From Parapedobacter sp964498395 (GTDB lineage: Bacteria; Bacteroidota; Bacteroidia; Sphingobacteriales; Sphingobacteriaceae), in the NCBI GenBank assembly GCA_964498395.1, contig CAZCHE010000002.1, forward strand, positions 372,001 through 436,000: a DNA stretch of 64,000 nucleotides, given 5' to 3'. Positions within the stretch are counted from its first letter, which is position 1. The number at the start of each line of letters is the position of its first letter. A program made the translations under genes and the position numbers. Positions 17,229 through 25,257 of the stretch are shown here, one piece after another. The notes under the pieces are model-generated. The model had not been told where the DNA came from. It saw only the letters and a program-made list of their open reading frames with translations, and searched no databases.

Positions 17229-17429
17229 TTAGGCCAACGGCGCTTCCCAGGTTTTTGAATATGCGGTGATTTTATTGATGCATACTGCCTGCGGTTGCCG
17301 AATCAACGTATCCATTCTGCCTTTAAGGATTTCATAAAACAGCTCGTCATCAATATCCAAACAGAACCTTTCACGATTCAGTTTTTTGATTACCCCCTGG
17401 GTTGGTTCTTTAGTAGAAGTTTCTATCAT
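17229..17429 (-). CDS. Small hypothetical protein (66 aa)
   Basis: A 66-residue soluble protein, MIETSTKEPTQGVIKKLN at the start and a C-terminus rich in aromatic residues and threonine. I do not recognise a family. The frame is supported by a sensible ATG, balanced codon use like the neighbours, and an upstream 10-bp perfect inverted repeat (17451-17480) that could be its operator. No membrane segment or signal peptide is visible. It lies between nth and the subtilisin gene on the same strand with gaps on both sides, so it is probably its own transcription unit. Confidence 0.5.
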   Translation of the reverse strand: MIETSTKEPTQGVIKKLNRERFCLDIDDELFYEILKGRMDTLIRQPQAVCINKITAYSKTWEAPLA

Positions 17430-17450
17430 AAGCGTAATTAACTAATGCTT

Positions 17451-17480
17451 TGTTGCGTTATATAGTTAGTTAACGCAACA
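17451..17480. promoter_or_regulatory. Perfect 10-bp inverted repeat, possible operator
   Basis: TGTTGCGTTA, a 10-base spacer, then the exact complement TAACGCAACA. It lies 22 bases upstream of the 66-aa gene and 41 bases past the subtilisin stop. It has no T-tract, so an operator is as likely as a terminator. Confidence 0.5.
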
Positions 17481-17520
17481 AATAAGGGATTAGTATCGCG
17501 ATAGAGACGTTTTTGGCGTT

Positions 17521-19152
17521 TTATCTTTTCCCCTTTGATCCGGATGCGTTTTGTTCGGCCAATTGGAGTGCTTTGTAAGCATTGACGATTCCACCTGTGA
17601 CACAGATGTCATTCATGGATACGCGCATGGAGCGGCCATCTGGCCCGGTTACCTTGACACGTTGATCCACGCGGGTCACCGATTGCATGATAATGCGTTT
17701 GACTTCAATCGCGGACAATTCGGGGTAGTACGAACGGATCAATGCTGCCAGGCCTGCCACGACGGGAGCCGCCATACTGGTGCCTTGCTGGTCTTCGTAT
17801 GTGGATCCGGGCATGGTCGAATAAATCTTCACTCCCGGCGCGAACACATCGACCGATCGGCGGCCATAATTGGAAAACGAAGCCACCAAATCACCGTCAT
17901 TCTTCCATTGCGTCGCGCCGACTTCTAGCCATGCCGCCGCTTCTCCCTTGTTGATTCCCAGGCTGTCCACATAATTGCGGTTGGGGAAGTTAGGGATGGC
18001 GTCGTTGTCTTGCCCGTCATTTCCGGCTGCATGGACTAACAACACATCATTTTCCATGGCAAACCGCACCGCATCATCCACCGCTTGTTTGTCTTTCGCA
18101 AATGCTTTTCCAAAGCTCATGTTAATGACCTTCGCCCCATTCTCAACCGCGTAGCGAATGGAATTGGCTACATCCTTGTCGTGTTCGTCCCCGTCGGGAA
18201 CCGTGCGTAGCGCCATGATACGCACGTTATCGGCGACACCTTTTATCCCGATGTCGTTATCGCGCACCGCACCGATTATACCAGCCACATGGGTGCCATG
18301 GTCGGCATCCGGCCCTACCACGTCGGGATTGCCGTAGTAACGTTCGTAGCTGTTCTCATAATCATCGCCGATGATCGGGCGGGGGTCAAAGTCTTTATTG
18401 AGGTGGTAGTTTACCTGGTTGTTGAAATATTCCACCCCGTCTTCAAGGTCTTTATAGAATTTTCCAAAGTCCGGTTCGTCTTTCAATTCTTTTTTGACGA
18501 TGCGCAGCGCCATCTTTTCCAAATCACCGTCTGCCTTGTAATTATCGAAATCAGCAAGTGTCGGTTGCTCTTTACCGATCCTGGATACCATGGTGTCGAC
18601 CGCACGTTTGAGACCCGTATAGCTGATTTGGCCAAACCGGGCCTCCTGTGTCTTATTGGCGTAGTAGGTCACCAGTTTTTGGTATTCGGCAAACTCCCGG
18701 CGTTCTTCACCGCTCATCGGGGTAGATGGGAGTGCAGATACATATTTCGGTTCTAATTTGCGTACTAGACGGGTGACCTCCAAGTTATCGTAGTGGACGT
18801 TTTCGCCGTCGGCATTGCCGAGGAAATTCCAACCGTATTTATCATTGATGTAACCGTTGCCGTCTTCGTCTTTGCCGGTGGCCACGCTGTCCTTTTCATT
18901 AATCCAGATGATCTCTTTAAGGTCTTCATGGTGTACGTCTACACCACCATCGATGACCGCCACTACCACCGGGGTACTGGTTTTGCCTTTCAATAATTGG
19001 TTGTAGGCCCTTTCAGTACTGATGCCCATTACACCATCCTGTTCAAAGTCAAGGTTGAACCAATTAGGGGGAGGGGTGTCTTTTGTCTGTCCAAGCGAAA
19101 ATAGGGGGGAAACAACGATGAAAAACGTGCTAAGCAATCTCCAAAACGCCAT
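17521..19152 (-). CDS. Secreted S8 family (subtilisin-like) serine peptidase
   Basis: About 543 residues from the ATG at 19152, which places a signal peptide (MAFWRLLSTFFIVVSPLFSLGQ) at the very start. The catalytic triad is complete: Asp in VVAVIDGGVDVHHEDL, His in DADHGTHVAGIIGA and Ser in QGTSMAAPVVAGLAAL. A long insertion of about 180 residues, mostly charged helices, separates the Asp and His motifs; this is common in Bacteroidota S8 peptidases. There is no C-terminal secretion domain, and the protein ends with a basic GSKGKR. It is likely periplasmic or secreted; the substrate is unknown. Confidence 0.93.
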   Translation of the reverse strand: MAFWRLLSTFFIVVSPLFSLGQTKDTPPPNWFNLDFEQDGVMGISTERAYNQLLKGKTSTPVVVAVIDGGVDVHHEDLKEIIWINEKDSVATGKDEDGNGYINDKYGWNFLGNADGENVHYDNLEVTRLVRKLEPKYVSALPSTPMSGEERREFAEYQKLVTYYANKTQEARFGQISYTGLKRAVDTMVSRIGKEQPTLADFDNYKADGDLEKMALRIVKKELKDEPDFGKFYKDLEDGVEYFNNQVNYHLNKDFDPRPIIGDDYENSYERYYGNPDVVGPDADHGTHVAGIIGAVRDNDIGIKGVADNVRIMALRTVPDGDEHDKDVANSIRYAVENGAKVINMSFGKAFAKDKQAVDDAVRFAMENDVLLVHAAGNDGQDNDAIPNFPNRNYVDSLGINKGEAAAWLEVGATQWKNDGDLVASFSNYGRRSVDVFAPGVKIYSTMPGSTYEDQQGTSMAAPVVAGLAALIRSYYPELSAIEVKRIIMQSVTRVDQRVKVTGPDGRSMRVSMNDICVTGGIVNAYKALQLAEQNASGSKGKR

Positions 19153-19179
19153 ATAGGGGTTATATTTTAGTAATGTGGG

Positions 19180-19187
19180 CAAATATA
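19180..19187 (-). promoter_or_regulatory. Putative -7 box of the subtilisin gene
   Basis: On the minus strand TATATTTG fits TAnnTTTG and lies 27 bases before the ATG at 19152. It supports that start over an in-frame ATG at 19182, which would lie upstream of the expected transcription start. Confidence 0.5.
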
Positions 19188-19293
19188 CTGTTTAATACCA
19201 CTAAATAATTGTTAAACTTTGATAAATCTGAGTGGCGAAGGTTTAATGCGGGGTATCGGTATTTTAAATAAATCGCTGCGTTATTGGGGCAGT

Positions 19294-19512
19294 TCAATTG
19301 CTGTTCTCTTGTGCTTCCTTTTTCCGCAATTCAAAGTTTTCCACTGCGTTTTTGCTAGCTTTGGAAGAAGCGAAGATGGCTCCGATGACCAAAATAACAA
19401 CGATGATGATGCCCCAGATCCCTTTTCGTCTATCCTGCTTCATCAGCCAAATCAAAAAGGCCACCAAGGGAATGGCAAAAATGAGAATAAAAAACCAACT
19501 GGTGCCGACCAT
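19294..19512 (-). CDS. Small two-helix membrane protein
   Basis: A 72-residue protein with two membrane helices (about residues 5-23 and 32-50), a positively charged MKQDRRKG turn between them, and a charged C-terminal tail of 22 residues. The pattern resembles the short N-terminal membrane module of phospholipase D-type proteins, but no catalytic part follows. It is an orphan small inner-membrane protein of unknown role. Confidence 0.6.
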   Translation of the reverse strand: MVGTSWFFILIFAIPLVAFLIWLMKQDRRKGIWGIIIVVILVIGAIFASSKASKNAVENFELRKKEAQENSN

Positions 19513-19675
19513 CGTTCTGTAATGATTTTGGTGAATGTGCCGCCGATCCTATCGATCTGCTGGCGCAAAGGTCGGAAGAAAACGGCCGGTATCCAAATAC
19601 ACTTTCTCAAAAAGCCGCTGCTTTTTTTGCCGAAATGCTAAAAAACCTTGTGGAAAAGAAAAAATTTTTTATACA

Positions 19676-19702
19676 TTTGCCTGTCAATTTACTGCTATAT
19701 TG
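19676..19702 (+). promoter_or_regulatory. Promoter of the arginine leader/operon
   Basis: TTTG at 19676-19679, 16 bases, then TATATTG at 19696-19702 approximates the Bacteroidota -33/-7 pattern. It lies about 15 bases before the leader ATG at 19717. Confidence 0.45.
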
Positions 19703-19716
19703 TAGTATACAAGAAG

Positions 19717-19851
19717 ATGAACGCAAAAAAAATCATAGTGGCGTCCCCGGTATCATACTTCCAGTATGATTTGAAGGGCTTTTTTTGTGAATTCTGCGCT
19801 ACCGAAAGGCCGGTTCTTCGGCTCCGACGACCCATATTGCCCCGGGCTTAA
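19717..19851 (+). CDS. Putative Arg-rich leader peptide of the arginine operon
   Basis: A 44-codon ORF, starting MNAKKIIVASPV, whose last 15 residues contain five arginines (in TERPVLRLRRPILPRA, codons AGG, CGG, CGA-CGA, CGG). It lies downstream of a promoter-like sequence and upstream of GNAT-argG-paiB-argC. Stem-loops occur within and after it: 19752-19770 (8 bp), 19839-19860 (5 bp, spanning the stop) and 19878-19905 (7 bp, with T-runs 12 bases further on). This arrangement fits ribosome-mediated attenuation by Arg-tRNA availability, but the Arg codons are not consecutive and translation is unproven. Confidence 0.3.
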   Translation: MNAKKIIVASPVSYFQYDLKGFFCEFCATERPVLRLRRPILPRA

Positions 19852-19930
19852 TAGTGGGGCATCCCTCTCCGAAAAACGTACAGCATAGAAGTCCAGTAGC
19901 TGTACATCACCAAATAGTTTTTTAACGTTT
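19752..19930 (+). promoter_or_regulatory. Stem-loop-rich leader of the arginine operon
   Basis: Contains ATCATACT/AGTATGAT (19752-19770), GCCCC/GGGGC (19839-19860) and GTACAGC/GCTGTAC (19878-19905). T-runs follow at about 19917-19933. It could hold an attenuator or a 5'-UTR terminator; no known riboswitch was recognised. Confidence 0.4.
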
Positions 19931-19993
19931 TTTCACATCACTTAAAACACAACTTAGGTTGGCTGTTTTCAATTTTTGGGGTTGTTTATTCCA

Positions 19994-20701
19994 ATGGAAC
20001 TATCAGATTTTGTAGTAATACCTGCATCCGAGCATCACGTTAGCTATGCTCAGCAAATCTGTGATGAGATGGCCGAGTCGGCCAAAGCCCGTGGAACGGG
20101 GATCGCACGGCGGAGTCCGGACTATGTGGCAAACAAAATGCGGGAGGGGAAGGCCGTGATCGCGATACGGCGCGATGGCGCATGGGCAGGCTTTTGCTAT
20201 ATCGAAACCTGGAGTCACGGCGACTTCGTGGCCAATTCGGGATTGGTGGTCAACCCCGAGTTTAGGAAGGTAGGGTTGGCCAAAGCCATAAAAAAACGTA
20301 TCTTCGACCTGTCTAGGGAAAAATATCCGAAGGCCAAGATATTCGGGCTCACCACAGGGCTGGCCGTGATGAAAATCAATTCAGATTTAGGTTACGAGCC
20401 GGTCACCTATGCTGAATTGACACAAGACGAAGAGTTTTGGAAAGGCTGCCAAAGCTGTGTGAATTATGACATCCTCACCATGAAGGAGCGTAAGAATTGC
20501 ATGTGCACGGCTATGTTATGGGATCCGGTAGAAAAAGAAAAAGAGTTGCGTGAGCGGATCGAGATGAAGACGAAGGCCAAAGAGCGGCTGAAACAGATCA
20601 CCAAGAAATCGTCACTCCTGAAGCGTATTGAGGCGAAGCTTTGGAAATCCACCAAAAAGATGGTAACAGCGGTCATCACGAGGTACCCAAAGCCTATTTG
20701 A
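19994..20701 (+). CDS. GNAT family N-acetyltransferase of the arginine operon
   Basis: A 235-residue protein from the ATG at 19994. Its first 150 residues form a GNAT acyl-CoA transferase fold, with the acyl-CoA binding region near VVNPEFRKVGLAKAIKKRIF. The last 80 residues are highly charged and Lys-rich, with a cluster of cysteines (CQSCVNYD, KNCMC) just before. It sits 62 bp before argG, so it is likely the amino-acid N-acyltransferase that starts arginine synthesis in place of a classical ArgA or ArgJ. That role is inferred from position, not from a substrate motif. Confidence 0.78.
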   Translation: MELSDFVVIPASEHHVSYAQQICDEMAESAKARGTGIARRSPDYVANKMREGKAVIAIRRDGAWAGFCYIETWSHGDFVANSGLVVNPEFRKVGLAKAIKKRIFDLSREKYPKAKIFGLTTGLAVMKINSDLGYEPVTYAELTQDEEFWKGCQSCVNYDILTMKERKNCMCTAMLWDPVEKEKELRERIEMKTKAKERLKQITKKSSLLKRIEAKLWKSTKKMVTAVITRYPKPI

Positions 20702-20763
20702 ATGGGTTAACATATCATTTATCGTTGCATCGCATGTATGCAGCTTGATCATACACATAGTCA

Positions 20764-21948
20764 ATGAAGAAAGTAGTATTAGCATTTAGCGGAGGATTAG
20801 ACACCTCATTTTGTTGCATTTACCTGTCAAAGGATTTAGGGTTGGAAGTACATTCCGTCATTGTCAATACCGGAGGTTTTTCGGTGGAAGAGCTTGGCCA
20901 AATTGAACAGCGCGCGTATGCACTGGGGGTCAAATCGCATGCGGTGGTAGATGAAACCGAAAACTATTACGACGATAGTATCAAGTACCTTATTTTCGGT
21001 AATGTGCTTAAAAACGCTACTTATCCACTTTCTGTGAGTGCGGAGCGGGTAAGCCAAGCTACGGCCATCGCCAATTACGCCAAGAAAATAGGTGCGGAAT
21101 ATGTGGCGCATGGCAGTACGGGTGCGGGCAATGACCAGGTGCGGTTTGACATGATATTCAATACGTTGATTCCCGATGTGGGCATCATTACGCCTATCCG
21201 TGACCTCAAGCTAAGCCGCGAGGAAGAAATCGAATACTTGCACAAGCATGGTGTCGAATACAATGCCGAGAAAGCGAAATATTCCATCAACAAAGGGATT
21301 TGGGGTACTTCTGTAGGGGGGAAGGAAACCTTGACTTCCCATGAGACCCTGCCAGCCGAAGCCTGGCCTACCCCGGTTACCTCTACTGAAACACGCCGCA
21401 TTACCATTGATTTCGAAAAAGGTGAACCCGTAGCATTGGATGGCAACCGCATAGGCCCAGTGAAAGTGATTCAGGAATTACAGGCCATTGCACAACCTTA
21501 CGGGATCGGTCGGGATATCCATGTGGGTGACACGATTATCGGTATCAAGGGGCGCGTGGGCTTTGAAGCGGCAGCACCCCTCATTATCATCAAGGCACAC
21601 CACACATTGGAAAAACATACGCTAACCAAGTGGCAATTGAGCTGGAAAGACCAATTGGCTGCTTTCTATGGCAACTGGATGCATGAGGGGCAGATGCACG
21701 ATCCTGTGATGCGAGATATCGAAGCATTCCTGCAAAGTGCGCAGCAAACGGTATCCGGGAAGGTCTTTGTAGAGTTGAATCCGCATCGTTTCCATATCAT
21801 CGGCATCGAATCACCACACGATTTGATGTCCAATGCTTTTGGTAGTTATGGGGAAATGAACAACACGTGGACGGGGGATGATGTAAAAGGGTTTTCTAAA
21901 ATATTCGGTAACCAGACCACCATTTGGCATAAAGTCAACGGAAAGTAG
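20764..21948 (+). CDS. argG: Argininosuccinate synthase
   Basis: ArgG condenses citrulline and aspartate with ATP to argininosuccinate. The N-terminal PP-loop is AFSGGLDTSF (residues 7-16). HGSTGAGNDQVRFD and the internal GIWGTSVGGKETLTS also match the family, although this is the shorter bacterial form of 394 residues. It is cytoplasmic. A 9-bp periodic palindrome begins 6 bases after its TAG, and the paiB-like gene follows. Confidence 0.95.
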   Translation: MKKVVLAFSGGLDTSFCCIYLSKDLGLEVHSVIVNTGGFSVEELGQIEQRAYALGVKSHAVVDETENYYDDSIKYLIFGNVLKNATYPLSVSAERVSQATAIANYAKKIGAEYVAHGSTGAGNDQVRFDMIFNTLIPDVGIITPIRDLKLSREEEIEYLHKHGVEYNAEKAKYSINKGIWGTSVGGKETLTSHETLPAEAWPTPVTSTETRRITIDFEKGEPVALDGNRIGPVKVIQELQAIAQPYGIGRDIHVGDTIIGIKGRVGFEAAAPLIIIKAHHTLEKHTLTKWQLSWKDQLAAFYGNWMHEGQMHDPVMRDIEAFLQSAQQTVSGKVFVELNPHRFHIIGIESPHDLMSNAFGSYGEMNNTWTGDDVKGFSKIFGNQTTIWHKVNGK

Positions 21949-21954
21949 GTTATG

Positions 21955-22031
21955 GAACGCGGATGACGCGGATTGAGCGGATGTCCGCTGATTACCTGTG
22001 CAAATCCGTCTAATCCGCGTCATCAGTGTTC
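21955..22031. repeat. 9-bp periodic palindromic element A
   Basis: The left arm repeats GCGGATNAC-like 9-bp units starting GAACGCGG, and the right arm carries the complementary AATCCGCGT-like units ending GTTC. The two arms can form a long imperfect hairpin. It lies between argG and the paiB-like gene; a related copy (element B) follows that gene. Confidence 0.8.
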
Positions 22032-22048
22032 TAAATAAATGTGAATTG

Positions 22049-22681
22049 ATGTATATCCCGAAACATTTCGCAGACATCAACATCGATGAGATCGTCAGTT
22101 TTATTACGCGCTATAGCTTCGGTACCATCGTATCCGTACAGGAGGGTGTTCCCTTAGCGACACATCTGCCTTTTGTGGTGTCAGAAGACCAAGGGGCAAT
22201 CACATTGACGTCGCATTTTGCGAAAGCTAACCATCAATCGGAAGCCATTGCCAATGGCCATGTACTGGTGATCTTTACCGAACCTCACGCTTATATTTCT
22301 CCCAAGCATTATGAATCCGAATTAAGTGTGCCTACATGGAATTACGTCGCTGTGCACGCTTATGGCCGATGCCGTTTGATCGGCGATGAGAGTGAAGTAT
22401 TCGGGGTGTTGGAATCCATGATTGGCACGTATGAAAAAGATTACATGGCGCAATGGGCCAACTTACCATTGGAATATAAGCAGAAGATGAGCAAGGGAAT
22501 CGTTGCGTTCCAAGTAACGGTAGATCGTATTTCGGCAATCAACAAGCTGAGCCAAAACAAAAAGGAAACCGAACGGCAGCGGATTATTGGCTACCTAGCG
22601 GATAGTGAGGATACCAACGAGCGTGCCATCGCCCATCTCATGGCACAAAACGAAGATAAAATTAAAAGAGCGGAACGCTGA
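22049..22681 (+). CDS. FMN-binding negative transcriptional regulator family (PaiB-like)
   Basis: A 211-residue PaiB/FMN-binding split-barrel protein: MYIPKHFADINIDEIVSFI at the start, ATHLPFV, ALTSHFAKAN-type text (TLTSHFAKANHQ), HAYISPKHYES and VPTWNYVAVHAYGR. The family was named from Bacillus PaiB, but most members are probably flavin- or heme-related enzymes. The ATG at 22049 is preferred over an earlier start that would lie inside repeat element A. The last codons and the TGA come from repeat element B. Its place inside an arginine operon, with related elements on both sides, is unusual. Confidence 0.85.
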   Translation: MYIPKHFADINIDEIVSFITRYSFGTIVSVQEGVPLATHLPFVVSEDQGAITLTSHFAKANHQSEAIANGHVLVIFTEPHAYISPKHYESELSVPTWNYVAVHAYGRCRLIGDESEVFGVLESMIGTYEKDYMAQWANLPLEYKQKMSKGIVAFQVTVDRISAINKLSQNKKETERQRIIGYLADSEDTNERAIAHLMAQNEDKIKRAER

Positions 22682-22756
22682 TGACACGGATATAGCGGAT
22701 TAACACAGATAAAATTAAATCGGTGTAAATCAGTAAAATCCGTGTCATCCGCGTTC
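22673..22756. repeat. 9-bp periodic palindromic element B
   Basis: Starts GAACGC at the third-last codon of the paiB-like gene and supplies its TGA. Nine-base units (for example ACGGATATA, GCGGATTAA) run into a centre and then into complementary units ending CCGCGTTC. It ends 17 bases before the argC ATG. Confidence 0.8.
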
Positions 22757-22773
22757 AAATATAAAGAAGAAAC

Positions 22774-23793
22774 ATGGCAAAAATCAAAGTAGGCATTATC
22801 GGTTCCGCAGGTTATACCGGTGGGGAGCTCCTGCGGATACTCATCCATCACCCTCACGCTGATATCGTATTCGCCAATAGTGCCAGCAATGCGGGGAATA
22901 AGGTGTCAGACGTGCATACCGACCTGCTCGGGGATACCGATATACGATTTACGGATGCCTATCACAGTGACATTGATGTACTTTTCCTTTGTGTAGGGCA
23001 TGGTGATGCGCGCAAATTTTTGGAGGCAAATACGGTGGCATCCCATGTGAAAATCATCGATTTGTCGCAAGATTATCGATTGAAGGCCAACACCGCATAC
23101 CAAGGTCAATCATTTGTATACGGTTTGCCCGAGCTACAACGTGATGCCATTCGCTCCGCCCAATACATTGCTAACCCGGGTTGCTTTGCTACGGGTATCC
23201 AATTGGCCTTATTGCCATTGGCCGCTCAGGGGGTACTTCGGGGGGAAATCCATATCAACGCGACCACGGGCTCCACAGGGGCCGGACAAAAGCCTTCGGC
23301 GACTTCGCATTTCAGTTGGCGGAGCAATAACCTATCCGTTTATAAAGCATTCGAGCACCAGCACCTACAAGAAATCAGCGAATCGCTTGACCAATTGCAA
23401 CCGGGCTTCCTCCCCGCCGGTGAGGGTACCTTGTTGCAGCGGGCCATGGAGCGTATCAATATGATCCCGCAGCGGGGTAATTTTCCAAGGGGCATCCTGT
23501 CAGCCCTCTATGTAGACAGTCCGTTGACCGCGGATGAGGCATACGCCCTATACGAATCGTTCTACGCCACGCACCCATTTACGCACCTCAGTAATGCCAA
23601 CATCGATTTGAAACAAGTGGTCAACACGAATAAATGTTTGCTGCATTTGGAAAAGCACGGCAGTAAATTATTCATTGTCAGTATCGTTGACAACTTGCTT
23701 AAAGGTGCAAGTGGCCAAGCCGTGCAGAATATGAATCTGCTATGCGGGTTGGATGAAACCGCGGGGTTGAAACTGAAAAGCGTGGGGTTCTAG
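22774..23793 (+). CDS. argC: N-acetyl-gamma-glutamyl-phosphate reductase
   Basis: ArgC reduces N-acyl-glutamyl phosphate to the semialdehyde with NADPH. The N-terminal Rossmann motif is GSAGYTGGELLRIL. The catalytic Cys lies in NPGCFATGIQLALLP, and ATTGSTGAGQKPSATSHFSWR and the conserved His-containing EHQHLQEI follow. At 339 residues it is the type 1 form. It is the last arginine gene here: argD, argB, argF, argE and argH do not follow, and the next gene converges from the other strand 16 bp away. Confidence 0.95.
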   Translation: MAKIKVGIIGSAGYTGGELLRILIHHPHADIVFANSASNAGNKVSDVHTDLLGDTDIRFTDAYHSDIDVLFLCVGHGDARKFLEANTVASHVKIIDLSQDYRLKANTAYQGQSFVYGLPELQRDAIRSAQYIANPGCFATGIQLALLPLAAQGVLRGEIHINATTGSTGAGQKPSATSHFSWRSNNLSVYKAFEHQHLQEISESLDQLQPGFLPAGEGTLLQRAMERINMIPQRGNFPRGILSALYVDSPLTADEAYALYESFYATHPFTHLSNANIDLKQVVNTNKCLLHLEKHGSKLFIVSIVDNLLKGASGQAVQNMNLLCGLDETAGLKLKSVGF

Positions 23794-23808
23794 TGTAAAC
23801 CTGCGGCT

Positions 23809-25191
23809 TTATACCGCAGACTTCTGACCAAATACTACTTCCAAGCTCTCGAAAATCGCACGTTTAGCTTTTTCTAATTCAATCTTGCTATGGGCTGCGG
23901 AAACAAACCCTACCTCATAACCGGATGGCCCGAGGTAAACGCCCCGGTTAAGTAACTCACGATGTAGTACCTTGTAGTATTCCATACTATTGTGGTCAAT
24001 ATCGCTTGCCGCCCTGATGTGTTCCTTATCGGTGAAGGCAAACCAAAAGATTGAGCCAATGCTAAATACCTTGAATTTATAGTTCTTCGCATCCGCATAC
24101 CGTTGAATGGCCGCTACGAATTCCGTTGCCTTAGTATTGAGGTTTTTATAGAAGTTATTGCTTTTGAGTTCGCTTAATTGGGCAATTCCTGCGGCCATTG
24201 CCACCGGATTGCCCGATAGCGTACCCGCTTGGTACACCCCTCCATCGGGCGAGATGTGTGCCATCAGTTCTGCGGATGCGCCATAGGCACCTACCGGCAT
24301 GCCGCCACCAATGATTTTGCCATAGGTGACAATATCTGGTTGCACGTCGTAGTAGGCCGCTGCCCCCTCGAAGCCCAAGCGGAAGCCGGTGATGACCTCA
24401 TCGAAAATCAACAAGGCACCCTGTTGTTTGGTGATGTCGCGCAAGAAATGGATATAATCTTTATCCTGGAGAAGCAAGCCGTTGTTGGCGGGCACCCCTT
24501 CAATAATGATTGCGGCAATCTGATCTTGAAACTGCGCAAAGGCACTTTCTACGGCTTCTCTATCATTGAGCGGGATGACAACGGTTTCATCGGCAAAGGC
24601 TTTCGGAACCCCAGCAGAGGAGGTCTCGCCAAAGGTAACCAACCCCGAACCGGCTTTCACCAGCAATGAATCCGAATGGCCATGGTAGCAACCCTCAAAT
24701 TTGATGATCTTGTCGCGGCCGGTGTACCCCCTGGCCAGCCGGATGGCTGACATCACCGCTTCGGTGCCGGAACTGACAAAGCGTATTTTTTCAACGTATC
24801 GGTTGTTTTTGATGATGAGTTCGGCAAGCTCGTTTTCCAATGCAGTCGGTGCGCCAAAACTCAATCCCTTTTCCAAGGTCTTCGTTACCCGTTCGCGTAT
24901 CTTGGGATAGTTATGCCCCAGGATCAGCGGGCCCCATGAACAGCAAAAATCAATGAATTGATTCCCGTCAGCATCCCACAGGAAGCAACCGTCGCCACGT
25001 TCGATAAACAAAGGCGTGCCGTATACCGATTTGAACGCCCTGACGGGCGAATTGACTCCGCCAGGGAAATAGCTTTTAGCTTTTTCATAAAGTTCGGCAG
25101 ATTTCTCTCTGGAAATATCTCCTTTTTTCCCCGAAGGTGCATTGCGGTGTTCATCGTTGCCCGCAAGCGCTTTTTTCAATGCATCTAACAT
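23809..25191 (-). CDS. hemL: Glutamate-1-semialdehyde 2,1-aminomutase HemL
   Basis: HemL makes 5-aminolevulinate from glutamate-1-semialdehyde, the second step of the C5 route. It is a fold-type I PLP enzyme: SYFPGGVNSPVRAF, SSGTEAVMSAIRLAR, YHGHSDSLL, LIFDEVITGFR, and the PLP-binding Lys in VTYGKIIGGGMPVGAYG. From the ATG at 25191 it has about 30 residues more N-terminal sequence than usual (a polar AGNDEHRNAPSGKKG stretch); an alternative start closer to ISREKSAELYEKA is possible. It follows hemB on the same strand after a short hairpin. Confidence 0.94.
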   Translation of the reverse strand: MLDALKKALAGNDEHRNAPSGKKGDISREKSAELYEKAKSYFPGGVNSPVRAFKSVYGTPLFIERGDGCFLWDADGNQFIDFCCSWGPLILGHNYPKIRERVTKTLEKGLSFGAPTALENELAELIIKNNRYVEKIRFVSSGTEAVMSAIRLARGYTGRDKIIKFEGCYHGHSDSLLVKAGSGLVTFGETSSAGVPKAFADETVVIPLNDREAVESAFAQFQDQIAAIIIEGVPANNGLLLQDKDYIHFLRDITKQQGALLIFDEVITGFRLGFEGAAAYYDVQPDIVTYGKIIGGGMPVGAYGASAELMAHISPDGGVYQAGTLSGNPVAMAAGIAQLSELKSNNFYKNLNTKATEFVAAIQRYADAKNYKFKVFSIGSIFWFAFTDKEHIRAASDIDHNSMEYYKVLHRELLNRGVYLGPSGYEVGFVSAAHSKIELEKAKRAIFESLEVVFGQKSAV

Positions 25192-25215
25192 TCCTGTTCA
25201 CTCCATCTAAAATTG

Positions 25216-25231
25216 CCTGCCGATAGGCAGG
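25216..25231. repeat. Short GC palindrome in hemB-hemL gap
   Basis: CCTGCC, loop GATA, GGCAGG. This CCTGCC/GGCAGG palindrome is a frequent intergenic repeat in Bacteroidota. No T-tract follows on either strand. Confidence 0.55.
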
Positions 25232-25257
25232 TCAATCTAATATAACATCATCATCCT

